A stretch of DNA of 64,000 nt from positions 2,294,001-2,358,000 of the forward strand of contig JBBMOL010000090.1 in NCBI GenBank assembly GCA_037954665.1, read 5' to 3'. Shown here piece after piece: positions 49,434-62,100 of this stretch. A program made the translations under genes and the position numbers. Source of the stretch: Laguncularia racemosa (lineage: Eukaryota; Streptophyta; Magnoliopsida; Myrtales; Combretaceae). The stretch's first letter is position 1. Each line of letters opens with the position of its first letter. The notes under the pieces were generated by a model. It ran no database searches and had not been told where the DNA came from. It saw only the letters and a program-made list of their open reading frames with translations.

Positions 49434-51741
49434 CTATATCTTCATAATCCCTACTATCGCATAATAGGTGACCAACACTGGAAGGGATATTAGAGTACCA
49501 AATACAACCCTGCAAATGTAGAAAACATAAACATGAAGTCAGCTTAGCGTTATGATATTTGATATCTTCTACTTCTCTTTCATATTATATTCCCTCACAT
49601 CAATCACGCTTAGTGGCTTAGCGGTCCTCTAAATGATGAACGCACCTAAATCAGGGTACCATCATCAGATCTGCTTTTTTTTTTTTTAAGTAAATTACAA
49701 CTATAAAGCATGTCGAAAACAGTATATGTTGGCAAGTTGGTAATGGTTTGTTTGGTAAGCATAAATCACAAATTAAAAAAAAAAATAAAAATGAAGACGT
49801 AACACACGAAACATAATATAAATATATAATTATTAAAGGGGAATCGTACTCACGCAGTGCTGAGAACATTTGCATGTAGACCATATTCTTTTGCAAAGAC
49901 GAAAGTGATAATAGCTTGCGGCAACGCTGCCTGCAAAAATAGCATACATTCCAAAAGGGGTTGTTTGTAAATTCATCTTTTTTATTTTCGAATGTGACTT
50001 TGCATTTATAATTTAGCTCAGCAGAAATTTTTGTACAAATCTTTGCGAAAATCATGATATAAAAGTTAGCATCTTGAACTCACTATATTTGTCAAGGTCC
50101 TTATCCCAATATGACATCAACATGGTATAAAATAGATATGATTCTTTAATTTAATATCTCGTGTAGAATAAGTAGTTTGTCAAGGGGAAAAAAGAGTCTA
50201 CAATATTTTCCCTTTAAAAATATAGCCAAATAAATATGAAGGAGAAAAAATGATGTAAATTAGCAAAAATAACAAAAAAGAGAAATAGTCGTTTCCACTC
50301 AATTTGTCCTATATTCCTATTCATTTGGATCCTTTAATTTTTATTTTTTTAGTTTCTTTTAATATTAATCATCAATTATACATGAGAACATCTTAAAAAG
50401 AAAATAATTTATAATATCATTATGATTTCTTAGCATATTTCTATTTTTACTTGTATAGCAAAATTTTGAGAAATCTCAAAATGAAATATTCTAAATTAAG
50501 CTACCTTAAATCATGTTGGAATGAAAGCGTGATCATGTACAATGTTAAGATACCTGAATAATGGTAACACGGTAAACATCTCCGTGCAACCCAACAGCCA
50601 AAGCTCCCAAAGCTGTTGCTGCTGGTGCAAAAATAAACCTTAAAACCATTGCCAAAGCGGTCGGCCCCACCCCGCAAGCAATTATTTTCCTTTGCATTGC
50701 TATGAATATACCTGCAGTGCACTTCTTAATGAAGTCCTACCACAGCATTTTAGACCAGACAAAACCAAAATACAGTGTGTAAAGTAATAAATATAAAAAC
50801 TTACAGAGTCTCTATAGTCTTACCGATATTAAACATGGCAGTTCCAGTTCCAGCTCTGGCCAGTATCTGAATCGATTCGTCCATGATACCTGGCATCTTA
50901 AATTTGAACCTGCCAAAAAATTTGTAAAAAAATAATTGTGGAGGTAAATTTGATATTTCGACTTAAAAATTGGGTTACTGCAAGGTTATTTGCTTGAAAA
51001 CCTTTGTGCTAGTACTGCCCAGATTACACCAATTACACAAGAAAACACGTTAGGATTGAAAGCCAGCTTTGTTGCAACAATCCTGATTATCGCCCACAGA
51101 CCTGGTTTGATAATTTCAGCATTTTCCGTGGTTTTTAACTCACTATCAGTTCCCTCAATGTCTTTCTCTGCATGTTGTGATGAGGGAGAAGTACCTAACT
51201 CTAATTCTAAAGTGCCTGAGGAAGCTTGTTTTGAGGTGTCCTGGGGCAGGCCAGGATTCATCCTAAGTTTCCAAAATTCCAGGAAAAGCAATAGAATTGG
51301 ACACCATATAGCGGTTTGAACTACACACAATTGGATGATAATATCCACACCTATCTGGCCATACATGGATTGTAGTACCGGCAATCCAACAATTAGAAGA
51401 TTTGAGTAAGTGCACAAGGAAAATGATGTAATTGACCAGCTATAATTAGTCTCTTTGGAAATAAATTTGGTCCAAAAAGCCATTGCTAAAACAGCTATTA
51501 TTTTCGAAATAGCATCCGCTGCCACGACCAAATAATTCATTTCGAGTACATTGACATGTTCCGCAGTGAACTGGAAGCTTAACAGGGGCAGAATGAAATA
51601 ACAAACGAGGCGGTTTACTCCGTCGCATTGCTCTGCCGTGAAGATGCGCCACCACTTGACGGAGCCGTATCCTAGCATTAATGCAACATAAAGAGGTAGC
51701 ATGGCAGACACCACCTTGTATATGTCTTCCCACTGAATCAT
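49434..51741 (-). CDS. PIN5: Short PIN auxin carrier, PIN5-like, 378 aa
   Basis: Five exons in transcript order: 51741-51002, 50909-50824, 50711-50554, 49930-49854, 49509-49434 (stop TAG), all GT-AG, 1137 bases in frame. The N-terminal membrane block opens MIQWEDIYKVVSAMLPLYVA and contains LGYGSVKWW, QCDGVNRLVCYF and LPLLSFQFT, then SWSITSFSLCTYSNLLIVGLP. The hydrophilic loop is only about 53 residues (159-211), against several hundred in plasma-membrane PINs. The C-terminal block holds LAFNPNVFSCVIGVIWA, ARAGTGTAMFNIGIF, IIACG, VGLHGDVYRVTIIQAALPQ, VFAKEYGLHANVLST and FGTLISLPVL. Length and loop fit PIN5/PIN8-type carriers, which act at the ER in auxin homeostasis; the WDIYKV/GSVKWW start is nearer PIN5. 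It is complete and undisturbed. The gene symbol rests on family resemblance only. Confidence 0.92.
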
Positions 51742-51897
51742 TGTATTTGATTTCTGGGTAGATGATGACTCTAGGGTAAACTGGAGCTTCTAGATGTCTA
51801 AATGAGACACTTTGGTATTGTATGCATATGTAGATATGTGGTAAGTCTTGGACTCTATATGTCGTGCTATGGAAGATACTACTGCTTTCTTCTATGG

Positions 51898-51925
51898 AGT
51901 ATTTAAATAGAATGTTTATACCCAA
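51898..51925 (-). promoter_or_regulatory. Candidate TATA boxes upstream of the PIN gene
   Basis: On the minus strand GGGTATAAACATTC and TATTTAAATA lie about 160-185 bases before the ATG at 51741, a normal distance for a core promoter with a short leader. Confidence 0.4.
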
Positions 51926-54900
51926 AAGTAGAATCGTCGATTTTAGAAAAATTGCAACTTTATTTTTTAAAAACACATCCAAATGTACAAATAGAAGTAG
52001 AACTGGGAATCATAATTTTATTTTATGTTGATTCTTATATATTAAATGTGACTTAAGAAGTTTAAGGATTTATTTTAATTTGATGATATAGATTTAAGAG
52101 TGTATAAAGAGAATTTAATATGCCTATGACCAAACATATTGAAGCAGCTGATGATGCGGGAGATTGAAAAGCAACTCAGATTGGCCAGATTAAGATATTC
52201 TATACCTGTTACATTGAATTTAAAACCATTTCTCAATCGTTCTTCGTGCTGTCCAACGTCTATTCCACTTGCTTTTATTCCTATTGGTTTATCTTATGTT
52301 ATATTGTCATTCGTCTGTTCTTGTCCCTTCAACCAAAGTGATTTTGTTCTATATTTATAGGAATAAAAAAAAGTCATAACAAAGCATCGAGATGGTAATG
52401 CGTGGAGACGTGTTGGAAACTAGGAGAAGAAAGGCAACAACTAAAGATGCTCACTGCTATTGCTTTTTGTAGAAAATAGCAAAGGCACAGAAAAGATGAG
52501 TTTATTATCGGTTTGGTTGATTAACGAGTATTTTGGAGCACTTATATATTCTTGAAATACATAAGAATGTTTTTGGGACATGCAACAAATAATGAGATAT
52601 CATGGAAAAGAATAATGAAAATTTGTGGAATTGTCCTTTGGTTTTGGAATTTAGCTTCATTTCAAAGTGATGTTGTTGTAAGTTGACATTGATGAAATAT
52701 TTCATGGCCAACGTAGCGGCAATTGGGGAACGACGTTTTATTATGTTAGATAATCTTAGTTGGAGTTTGGCTGAATCTTAATTATGATTATAAATGAATT
52801 GAGTTGATGTGATGTAGTATTGAATTTTAACTCGAGTAGAAATTTTAGAGTTGGAGCTCGATTTGAGCTTAGCCAAATTTAGAATCTTGAGTGTAAACTC
52901 TAGTAGAAATAACAATTAATGAGTGCGATATCAAACTTGACACAACTAAATTTGTCAAAACTAGATTTATCTAAGAAATATATATTTTATGTAATTAAAA
53001 TAATATTAGCATTCAAACTTTACTCGAACCTTATTAACATTTAAGCTTGACTTAACCTCAATAAGGTTTTCAAGTTAGTCGAGTGAAATATCATGAAACT
53101 CCAATTCCATTTAATAAACTACTTGATTAGCTTGAGTTTAAGCTTGAACTCAAACTTAACTCAATTACTATTAGATCGAATTATAATAATGTGAATATCG
53201 AGCCAAATTTAGATAACTTACAAATATGTTTGACTCATTTACACTATTAATGCTAATATTAAAGAGCTCAATAAAGAACCCTAACCAATGAGGTAAGGAG
53301 AAGGTTTAAAATGTGACACGAGATTTGAAATGACTTACTTGGGGGAAGGTTTCACCAAATTTAATTGATGGCATTTATTTGCATGGATTGTGTCTAAATT
53401 GAAGTCACTAGATAGAAAGCTATAATCAAGTTGATGTTCATGCATGGCTTTTTTTGTGAACACAAAAAATTGCTTTAGATCATTAGTAAGAGATTATATT
53501 GATAAGTTTTCTCTATTTTTTTTTAATTTTATGTTTTTTCTCATAATATATATATAACAATTTAGAGTATAGGACATCATTGGCTATTACGTGTCATTAT
53601 AAAATAATAACACGTAAGACTCAAATTTTATCTAAAAATAACCATAATACTTATAACAATTACAGATTTACATAACGAAAATATTATTTAAAAGTTTACA
53701 AGAGCAAGTAACTCAATAAAGTCTCACTCAAACCAACATACCACACTTGCACATATATATAACACTGGATTCCACTACAGCATCTATAAACATAAATCAA
53801 TCCACTGAGCTAGCTAACATAATTGAAACACAGTCTAAAATAGAAGTCTTGTTTCTGGACGTTGATAGGTTAGAAATTTTAATTTACAACTAACAACACA
53901 GTGAGTGTCATGATAAGTTAAAGAACCAAAACGTAAACAAAGCATATAATTAAGATAGGGCGCTGTTGAAAGAAAGAAATCCTACCTTACTCAACCGTTA
54001 TAGTGAGGAAAAGAGGAGCAATAAGCTTTTATACGTGGCTCAATTTTAGAATATACATCCCACAAGTGTTACTGTTGACTTATTGTATCAAAAGGGCTAC
54101 TGTGTCTGGGCTGGAATGTGTTAAATGGGGCTCGGGCCTTAACATTGTCCCATAGTTTAATGCGTAACTGGAGAGCAACCTTTAAAATTTAAGAAAATAA
54201 TGAATCAACTTATTATTCAATATGGTTGAAAAGTTATATAAATGAAGTAAGTAAAGCTTACCTTAACGAAGGATCAGTGGACAAATTCTCACATAAGATA
54301 TACTATTTGAGGAAGAGGCAATTTTTCCGACAAATCCAAATACGGTACAACGACCCACGTTAATTTACAAGATAATTTCCAACAACACCAAATTTTGACA
54401 TAGAGTTGATTCACATTTTTTAACACCGATCGATATCCTACTTTTATCCTTGTTAATTTTAAATTTTTAGCCTAGGATACCATTTTTCAAAAAAAAAAAG
54501 AACCCAAAAAAGAAAAGAAAAGTAAGAAAATAAAAAAAAAGAGAGAAAAAGGAGAAATTGGGAAAAATATAAATATGGGAAAAAAAAGTCATTTTGAGGG
54601 TGAAAAGTCTTTCTTAGGGTGGAATATCATTTTTAAAGATCAAAAAGAATTTTTAGAGTAGAAATATGCAAGCATGATTTAGCGGATTTTGATTTTTTTA
54701 TTAAAAAAATGCATGTTTTTTTATTAAAAACAAAATTTTGCAAGCCCAATCTAACTTGCTCGTTCTTAAAGTATAAGAAAAAAATAAATCAATATAATGG
54801 TTTCAACTAGTGTCATTTGAACTTAAATTGACTATTTTACATGAAAATCAAATTTATTGTACGCTAAACTAAAGACAAAGTGAGATTCAAAATTCTGTTA

Positions 54901-55076
54901 AAATAATTAAATTAGATAAATATCTTTTTATAAATGCATGTTGTATTAGATCCATTTATTACCTTTGGGAAAAATCAATTCTTCGAGAATTGATAGGTTC
55001 AATTATTGACTAAAATTGCTTTTGGACCTAATAAGCCTAAACTTAGGCCAAAACCTTATACACAAATTATATTGCC
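51926..55076. other. PIN upstream region and repeat-derived spacer
   Basis: No gene recognised. From 52800 to 53230 the sequence is full of CTTGA/GCTCGA words on both strands, typical of worn transposon DNA. A purine-rich run lies at 54488-54560. Confidence 0.35.
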
Positions 55077-55132
55077 TAAGTTAATGGAAATGAGTGCTAC
55101 CTTGCATGTTTGAGGCTGTGAGTTTGAATCCC
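55077..55132 (+). other. tRNA-like A-box/B-box pair
   Basis: TAAGTTAATGG (55077-55087) and AGTTTGAATCC (55121-55132) are 44 bases apart, the spacing of a true tRNA. The flanks do not form an acceptor stem, so a tRNA-derived SINE or LTR piece is more likely than a tRNA gene. Confidence 0.35.
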
Positions 55133-55593
55133 AAGTGGGCCTTTGACCCCCGTGTGTGCATGATACACGTGTAACAAGTGCATAGTTGGCAACCCATTCC
55201 CCGCCTTTGCTTCTTCCTTGAAGCTCGTTTTAGTCGGGATAAAGCCATTATAGGTACCTGAACTTTTTAAAATGTTTATTTTAGTACTTGAACTTAGCAA
55301 AGTTTCATTTTGGGACTTTAACTTTTAAAATTGTAAAACATTATGACCTTTGTTACTTTAGTTTCCAATAGACGTTAAACCATGCTGACCTAGACTCTTC
55401 TCTCCTGTGTGGCTCCTATGTTGGCAATTAGACTTGAACTGATGAAAAAGAGAAAGTTATTGTGTTGTCTTTGGTGCCATAACATTCAGAATAAGAATAC
55501 ATAAACTCTAGCCTAATCCCCAAATCAAAATCCTAGTCCACTTCCTAAACTTGTAACTTCAAATTGTTGCCTCTAACCCAACAACAATGCATA
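55133..55593. other. Spacer before the GRF pseudogene
   Basis: Contains the words GTACCTGAACTTTTTAAAA and GTACTTGAACTTAGC followed by TTTGGGACTTTAACTT (55254-55325), a pattern often seen in MULE-type terminal regions. No matching inverted end was found. Confidence 0.3.
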
Positions 55594-55974
55594 ATGATAG
55601 CAAGGAGAAATCCACTTCAAGCCTCCTTGTCATCATCAACACCTATTCGTCTCTCCATAAAGACTCCAAGTGATGTGCAATGTTTTTGTGGGTTGAGATG
55701 TGAGCTGTAAAGAGCCTTAACTTTGAATAATTACAGAAGAAGGTTCTATGGTTGTTCTTTATATTGCGAGAATAGCAGTTGTGGTTTCTTTTGGTGGGTT
55801 GATACAAAGGATGCCAAGGGTTCTATGGCAAGAAGGCAATTAGATATTGGAGAGTTGGATTCTATCGCTATACAACAATAGTTAGATTCTTTAAAACAAG
55901 AGCTAGTCATATTGCGGTAAGACATGATGTCATGTGCAGAACATAGCATTGGGATTTGGAAATTTGTGAATTAG
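55594..55974 (+). pseudogene. Broken GRF-type zinc finger protein gene
   Basis: One reading frame from ATG at 55594 to TAG at 55974 gives CFCGLRCEL, then RRFYGCSLY, then SSCGFFWWVD, the C-x-C-G ... RRFYGC ... CGFFxW pattern of plant GRF zinc fingers. Three in-frame stops interrupt it: TAA after CEL (within the finger), TAG after IAIQQ, TAA after LVILR. Each is one base from a sense codon. The tail (QELVILR-like) fits the coiled-coil end of these small proteins. Intact relatives bind nucleic acid through the finger; the role of the small plant proteins is unknown. It is most likely dead. Confidence 0.72.
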
Positions 55975-57759
55975 GTGTTGATTTCTTAGGTTATCATCAT
56001 CATCATCATATATATATATATATATATATTCTATTTTGGATAGCTTGGGTTGTGGAAAAAGGTGTGTAGCTCCAAAATAGGCTATTTGGTATTTTTTTAT
56101 TGGGATTTTTTATTGGCAAAATATTTGATATATTAGTGTAGTAAATTTTGTAGTAAGATTTTATGTTGGTACTCTAATCTTGAGTAATTTGCTGTTTTTT
56201 TTGGTAATCTTATAAAGCTTTCATTTTGAATCTATTTGTTAAGTTTTTTTTCCCCATCATCTTGTTATGCTTTATTCTTACTTATAACATATTCCTACTT
56301 TCTTCTGCTTACTTTGTGGTTTTGTCCTCTCTCTCCTTTTCCCCCCTCTTATTTTGATATTGCATAGCAATTGCTTTTTAGCAAACTAAATATTTTATGG
56401 AAATTATAAAGTTTGATGGGATGAGAGTAATGAGGTTATGAAAAGGGAGATGTAGTATATGAGCAAAAAAATGATAGAGGCAAGGCCTCCTAAAGAAATT
56501 TTTTCTATTAAAAAAATAAAAGTGTTTAGAGCATGAAGAATTAGCAACTCACATATAGCCTTTAATAGGTTCTAAGTTTGTGCAATTGTATTATAAGCTA
56601 TTAATAACATAGGAAAGAGAGAATGCAAGGAAATTATTTTTTTTCACTATATAAGGAAGCTATAAAATTTAACATTAATACATTGCCATTTCCTATCCAA
56701 CGTTGCCAAATTAACAAAAGATTAACATTTTTAATGTTAACAATTGCTAAATAAAAAAAGCAATGATGAAAAAATGTCTAAGGAAAGTATGAGACTACTT
56801 TTGATGCAAAATTAACATATTAATATATTGCCATTTGCTAACCAACATTACTAAATTAACATTCACAAAACAAGGAAAGCTTAAAAGGATAGCCATAAAA
56901 AATTAACATTACCATTTTGTTGATTTCAATTTGAATTTTTAAAGTTTAAGCAATTTATTGACCAATATTACCAAATTAACATTTACAAAAGCAAGGAAAG
57001 GTTTTAGGAATAGTTATAGCAATCGTCGTTACTATTTCCTAATAGTTTAATCTAGTTTTATTTTCAATTGCACCTATTCTTAGTTTTAGAATTTATTGCA
57101 CATTTGCCCAAAAGTATAATTTAATTCGACTGAAAAGTAGCATGAAGAAAAAAAAAAAAAAATACAAACCATCAAGCTTCTTAGTCAAACTCATCTAGTT
57201 AATGAAGAGTATGCAAAACATGTCTTTGAAGATGCTGATACACATGATTAGCTAGGAAAGAGTGCCAAAAAGTAGTAAAAACACTTATCATGAATCAATA
57301 AAGCAGTCAAGACATGGGGATTAATACATATGAAACCACCAACAATTGTATAAGGTCCAACTACTATTGGCAATTGATCTATTAGCCTAAATGCTGAACA
57401 TAACCATGCATTCAATTTCGGTTAAAGTTATATAAACCTTAGAGAGATTACATCTTTATCTCTTTAGTCGTATTTTTCGAATTCTAAAAACTTCTCACAA
57501 GTATTTAGCCTAATTTTGACTAAGTTGGTTGAAATTAAAACCCAAGATAGGATTATTAACTTGTGAAGAACAAAAATCCTCTATTGATTGCATGATTTAT
57601 TAATGAATTACTAACTAATTTGCTTGTTTGGGAATCACAATTTATGTTTATATGGTGTGATCTAATTGTAAACTAGTGTGGCATTTGTAGATGTCAAACC
57701 CTCAAATTGATCAAGGTTTTTATTGAATACCAAAAGGGGAAGTGATTTGACCACTCTTA
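55975..57759. other. AT-rich spacer with microsatellite and diverged direct repeats
   Basis: A CAT then AT run lies at 55993-56029. From 56640 to 57020 a unit of about 130-150 bases recurs three times with divergence (ATTGCCATTT, CCAAC[G/A]TT, AAATTAACA). No gene was recognised. Confidence 0.45.
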
Positions 57760-58070
57760 CACTACAATAAAAATAAGTAAAAGTGTAGAATTATATTGTG
57801 AGAAGTCAATCGTCAGAAAGGGAAAATGTGCTTTTTTGAGAAAATATTTCTTGCAAATAGTATATGTGAGAAACTGATTGCTACATCCATGCCACTTGTG
57901 AGAAGTTAATCGTCAAAATTGCTTTTTTTGTGAAAAGTAATTGCCACTTCCATGCCACGTAAGCAAAATTTCAGGCCCATTATATTTTTCCTTGTCAAGT
58001 TTCCTCATCGTCACTTTGCTGCAATCCAATTCCACAAATTTGTCACCCCCCCCCCCCCCCCCCCCAACCA
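57760..58070 (+). mobile_element. CACTA (En/Spm) transposon terminus with subterminal repeats
   Basis: CACTACAATAAAAATAAG at 57760 is a typical CACTA end, preceded by TTA (a possible 3-base target duplication). Subterminal motif copies follow: TGTGAGAAGTCAATCGTCA at 57797, a variant at 57865, TGTGAGAAGTTAATCGTCA at 57897 and a weaker one at 57930. Such repeats bind the element's transposase. The other terminus is not in the window. A 20-base C run is at 58046-58065. Confidence 0.65.
58046..58065 (+). repeat. Run of 20 C residues
   Basis: Uninterrupted C homopolymer, rare in AT-rich plant DNA, a few bases before the truncated LTR. Its length may be unreliable in sequencing. Confidence 0.9.
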
Positions 58071-58142
58071 TTTTGAGTACTAATTGTGTAATTGATTTTT
58101 CACTTATATTGTGTGCTTGTATTTGGGAATCAAAGCACATCA

Positions 58143-59130
58143 TAATTTTGGTATCAAAGTACGGTTTTGAGAAGGGAATTGCGTGAACTTCATTTGACAT
58201 TTAGGGTTCTTGAATTAACTTCTTGATTCGAATTGTTTAGGTGAGATTGTAGTAGTTGATTGTGGTTTTTGTTGCATTATAATTATGTTGTTGAAGTAGA
58301 CATGGAGTACTTGTAGTAGCCTTTGTCTTCTTGAACTTGCTATGAGGGAAGGATGTGTGTTTCCTTTGTGCTTGTTCGGAATTGAAGTTACATTCATTGA
58401 GACAAAGAAGAGTGAATTGCTTGTTTTTGTTTTTGGAAATTGAGGAGTGTCATTTGCAATTTTCAGATTTGCCCTGCGTGGAGATTAGGAAAATTATTTG
58501 AAATTCAAACACATTCATTAAGTTTGAAGAAATTATTGTGTAGTATTGATTGAATGTTATTTGAATTTTGAATTTCTTCTTACCATTTGTGGAGAAGTTG
58601 CATTAAGAGTAGTATTTGAATTTATTAAGCCGTGATTGTGTAGTGAAGTGAGTGTTTTGTGGATTGAGGAAATGTTGCACGTGAAGTGTAAGTGGAGTTG
58701 TGTTTGAAGCTTGCACCATGATTGAGGTGTGTGTGTAGCGGAGTGAGTTGTGTTGTGAAGGGTGTTGCAACGTGTTGTGAAGGGTGTTACAACGTGTTGT
58801 GGTGAAAAGGGTGCTGCATGTGGAGTGGAAGTGTGTATATGTGTCGTGATTAAAAAGGGAGTTATAGTGGATTAAATTTGAATTTAAAAAAGCAAGCATT
58901 AAAGTGTGGGAATTATTATGTATTGATGCTTGAACACTTGCTTAGTTGAATTCATTAACCTACTATTTGGAAGAGTGTTTAATTATTGCTTCAACTTGTT
59001 GTTGCCGTAATTGAGTGTAGGAGAGTATGTGTTGCATTGGTTGTTTGTTAAAATATGGGTGTGAAAATGTGTGTTGCCGTGGTGTGTGTGGTTAAGTGTA
59101 TTGTTAGTTTGTTGAAGTTAGTAAGCCAAA
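58143..59130 (+). other. Primer site and leader of the gypsy element
   Basis: Holds the binding site at 58149-58161, then G/T-rich DNA with a short repeat of GTGTTGTGAAGGGTGTTGCA and GTGTTGTGAAGGGTGTTACA near 58748-58795. No gag motif or zinc knuckle was seen where one should be. Confidence 0.5.
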
Positions 59131-62100
59131 ATGTCAACTGATTTGTATTTTTCTACTAATGTACTGCACCAGGCCTTGACTTCTTCTACAACTATTGATG
59201 ATGAGCAAAGAGAAAACTTGTTTCACACTTTTTGTAGGGTGCAAGGTAATTTATGTGTCCTTATTATTGATTGTGGTAGTTGTACTAATGTTGTGGCTAC
59301 CTCATTAGTATCAAAATTGAAACTTGTAACTACCTCGCATCCAAAACCCTACAAATTACATTAGCTAAGTGAGCAAGAGAGTCTCTATATGACCTAGAGA
59401 GCTAGGGTACCTTTCAATACAGGGGATAAATATCACGATGAAATTGAATGTGATATTCTTTCTATGTATGCATCCTATATATTGCTTGGTAGGCTTTGGT
59501 TGTATGATAGGATGGTTTTACATGATGGCTTTATAAATGCCTACGTATTCCAGAAAGAGGGCAAACATATCATCCTGAACCCAATTTCACCTTTAGAGGT
59601 CCAAGAGGTTCAACAATAGATCGGTAAACCATCAGAGATCAAAGTGGTTCCAATACAGGCAAAAAAATCTAGGAGGAAAAGGGTCTTATTGATGGGACAG
59701 AGTGAGTTGGAGGAGGCCATAACAAATGAGAGCCTAATATATTTGTTGCAAATGAGATATACCTTAGGGATGGAAGGGCATCCGCATCTACCCCTGTAGT
59801 ATCTCAGGTATTGGATGAGTACAATGACTTTTTTATTGATGATTTCCCAGGGGATTTACCACCTTTGAGAGGTATAGAGCATGCCATCGATTTCTTGCCT
59901 GGGTCAGTTTTGCTAAATCTACCTGTGTATCGCATGAATACCAAAGAGGCTAAGGAATTAAAACGTCAGGTGGATGAGCTAATTAAATGAGGTTTTGTTA
60001 AGGAGAGTCTTGGTCTTTGTGCTGTTCTAGCCCTTTTTGTCCCTAAGAAGGATGGTACTTAGAGAATGTGCATTGATAGTTGAGTCATCAACAAAATTAC
60101 CATTAAATACATGTATTATATTCTTAGACTTGATGATATGTTAGATGAACTGTATGGTGCACATGTGTCCTCTAAGATGGATCTTAAAAGTGGATATCAT
60201 TAAATTCGGACGAGAGAAGGAGACAAGTGGAAGACCACTTTTAAAACACACCATAGACTGTACGAATGGATGGTTATGCTATTTGGTTTAAGTAATGCTC
60301 CTAGCACATTTATGAGGTTAATTAATCATGTAATGAAGGAGTTTTTAGGTAAATTTTTTGTTGTTTATTTTGATGATATTCTGATATACAACAAAAGCTT
60401 AGAAAATCATATAGAGCATCTTCAGGCGGTATTTTCAGTCTTGACGGTGCAGCAATTGTTTGCAAATCTTCAGAAATTTTCTTTCTACCAAATCGAGGTA
60501 ACATTTTTAGGATTTAATGTATCTGGTTCTGGTGTTAGGGTTGATGAGGAGAAAGTGAGGGCTATTAGAGAATGGTTAACACCAAAATCAATTGTAGAGG
60601 TAAGGAGTTTCCATGGACTAACTTCATTTTATAGGCGCATTGTCCATAATTTTAGTAGCATTGTCAATCCATTAACTGAATTGACCTAGAAAAATGTTCC
60701 TTTTATTTGGGGTAAGAATGCCCAAAAGAGTTTTGAAGAGGTAAAGGAAAAACTTACTAGTGCTCTAGTATTGGCTTTACTTGATTTTGATAAAGTTTTT
60801 AGTTAGAATGTGATGCTTCTAGGATGGGAATTGGTGTTGTGTTGATGCAAGATAAGAGGCCTATTGCCTACTTTAGTAAAACGTTGAGTGGTGCAACTTT
60901 GAGTTACTCTATATATGATAAGGAATTCTATTCCTTAGTGAGAGCTTTGATGACATGGCAGCATTATCTCCTTCTGAGAGAATTCATCATCTACACAGAT
61001 CATGAGTCATTGAAACATTTCAAGGGTCAGCAAAATCTGTCTAAATGCCAAGCTAAATTGGTGGAGTTTTTGGAGAGTTTTGTATATGTGATCAAGTACA
61101 AGAAGGGTAACTAAAATATGGTAGCTGGCGTTTTGTCACACAGGTATGTACTTATCACTTCTCTTCAATCAAAACTGCTTGGTTTTGAATTGCTGAAGGA
61201 ACTATATATGCATGATGATTATCTGAAAGAAATTATTGAGAAATGTTCTGAGGGAAAGATGTTTGAGGGGTATTACATGATTAAGGGATTTTTGTATAAA
61301 GCTGGAAAATTGTGTATACCTTGTGGGTCTGTAAGGGAATTGTTGGTGAGGGAAGCACATGTAGGAGGATTGTCTGGTCATTTTGGTGAGAAGAGAACCC
61401 TAGCTATGTTAAAAGAAAATTTTTATTGGAAGGGTATGATAAGGGATGTTCATAGGGTGTTAGAAATGTGTGGAGTTTGCAAAAGGGCAAAAGGAAAGAA
61501 AGGCGTTCAGGGTGAATATATGCCTTTGCCTATACCTACTAAACCCTGGACTGATATCAGTATGGATTTTGTTTTAGGTCTGCCCAGGACTCAAAGGGGA
61601 AAGGATTCTATCATGGTGGTTGTTGACAGATTCAGCAAAATATCATATTTTGTGCATTGTCACAAAATAGATGATGCCCTTTCTATAGCTAACCTTTTTA
61701 TGCATGAGATTGTTAAATTGCTTGGTGTTCTACACAGTATAGTGTTTGACAAAGACATTAAGTTTCTTAGCTTCTTTTGGAAGACATTATGGAGAAGACT
61801 TGGTACTAAACTTATGTATAGTACCTCTTCCCATCCCCAAACAGACGACTGGATCGAAGTTGTTAACTGTACTCTTGGCACATTACTAAGAGCAATGGTT
61901 GGCAAGAATCTTACTGATTGGGACTTGTGTCTTCTTATTGTCGAGTTCATTTACAATAGGTCTACTCATAGTTTAACCAGTAAGTTTCTCTTTGAAGTTG
62001 TGTATGGTTATAATCCTACTGTTCCATTGGATCTTATAGCAGGATTGGCAACAAAGGAAGAGAGCCTAAGTGGAGTTGAGCGAGCCAAGGAGGTTCAGAA

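Noticed and set aside
51446..51982. 178-codon minus-strand frame
   Set aside because: Overlaps PIN exon 1 in another frame; the PIN frame has clear family motifs and proper splice junctions.
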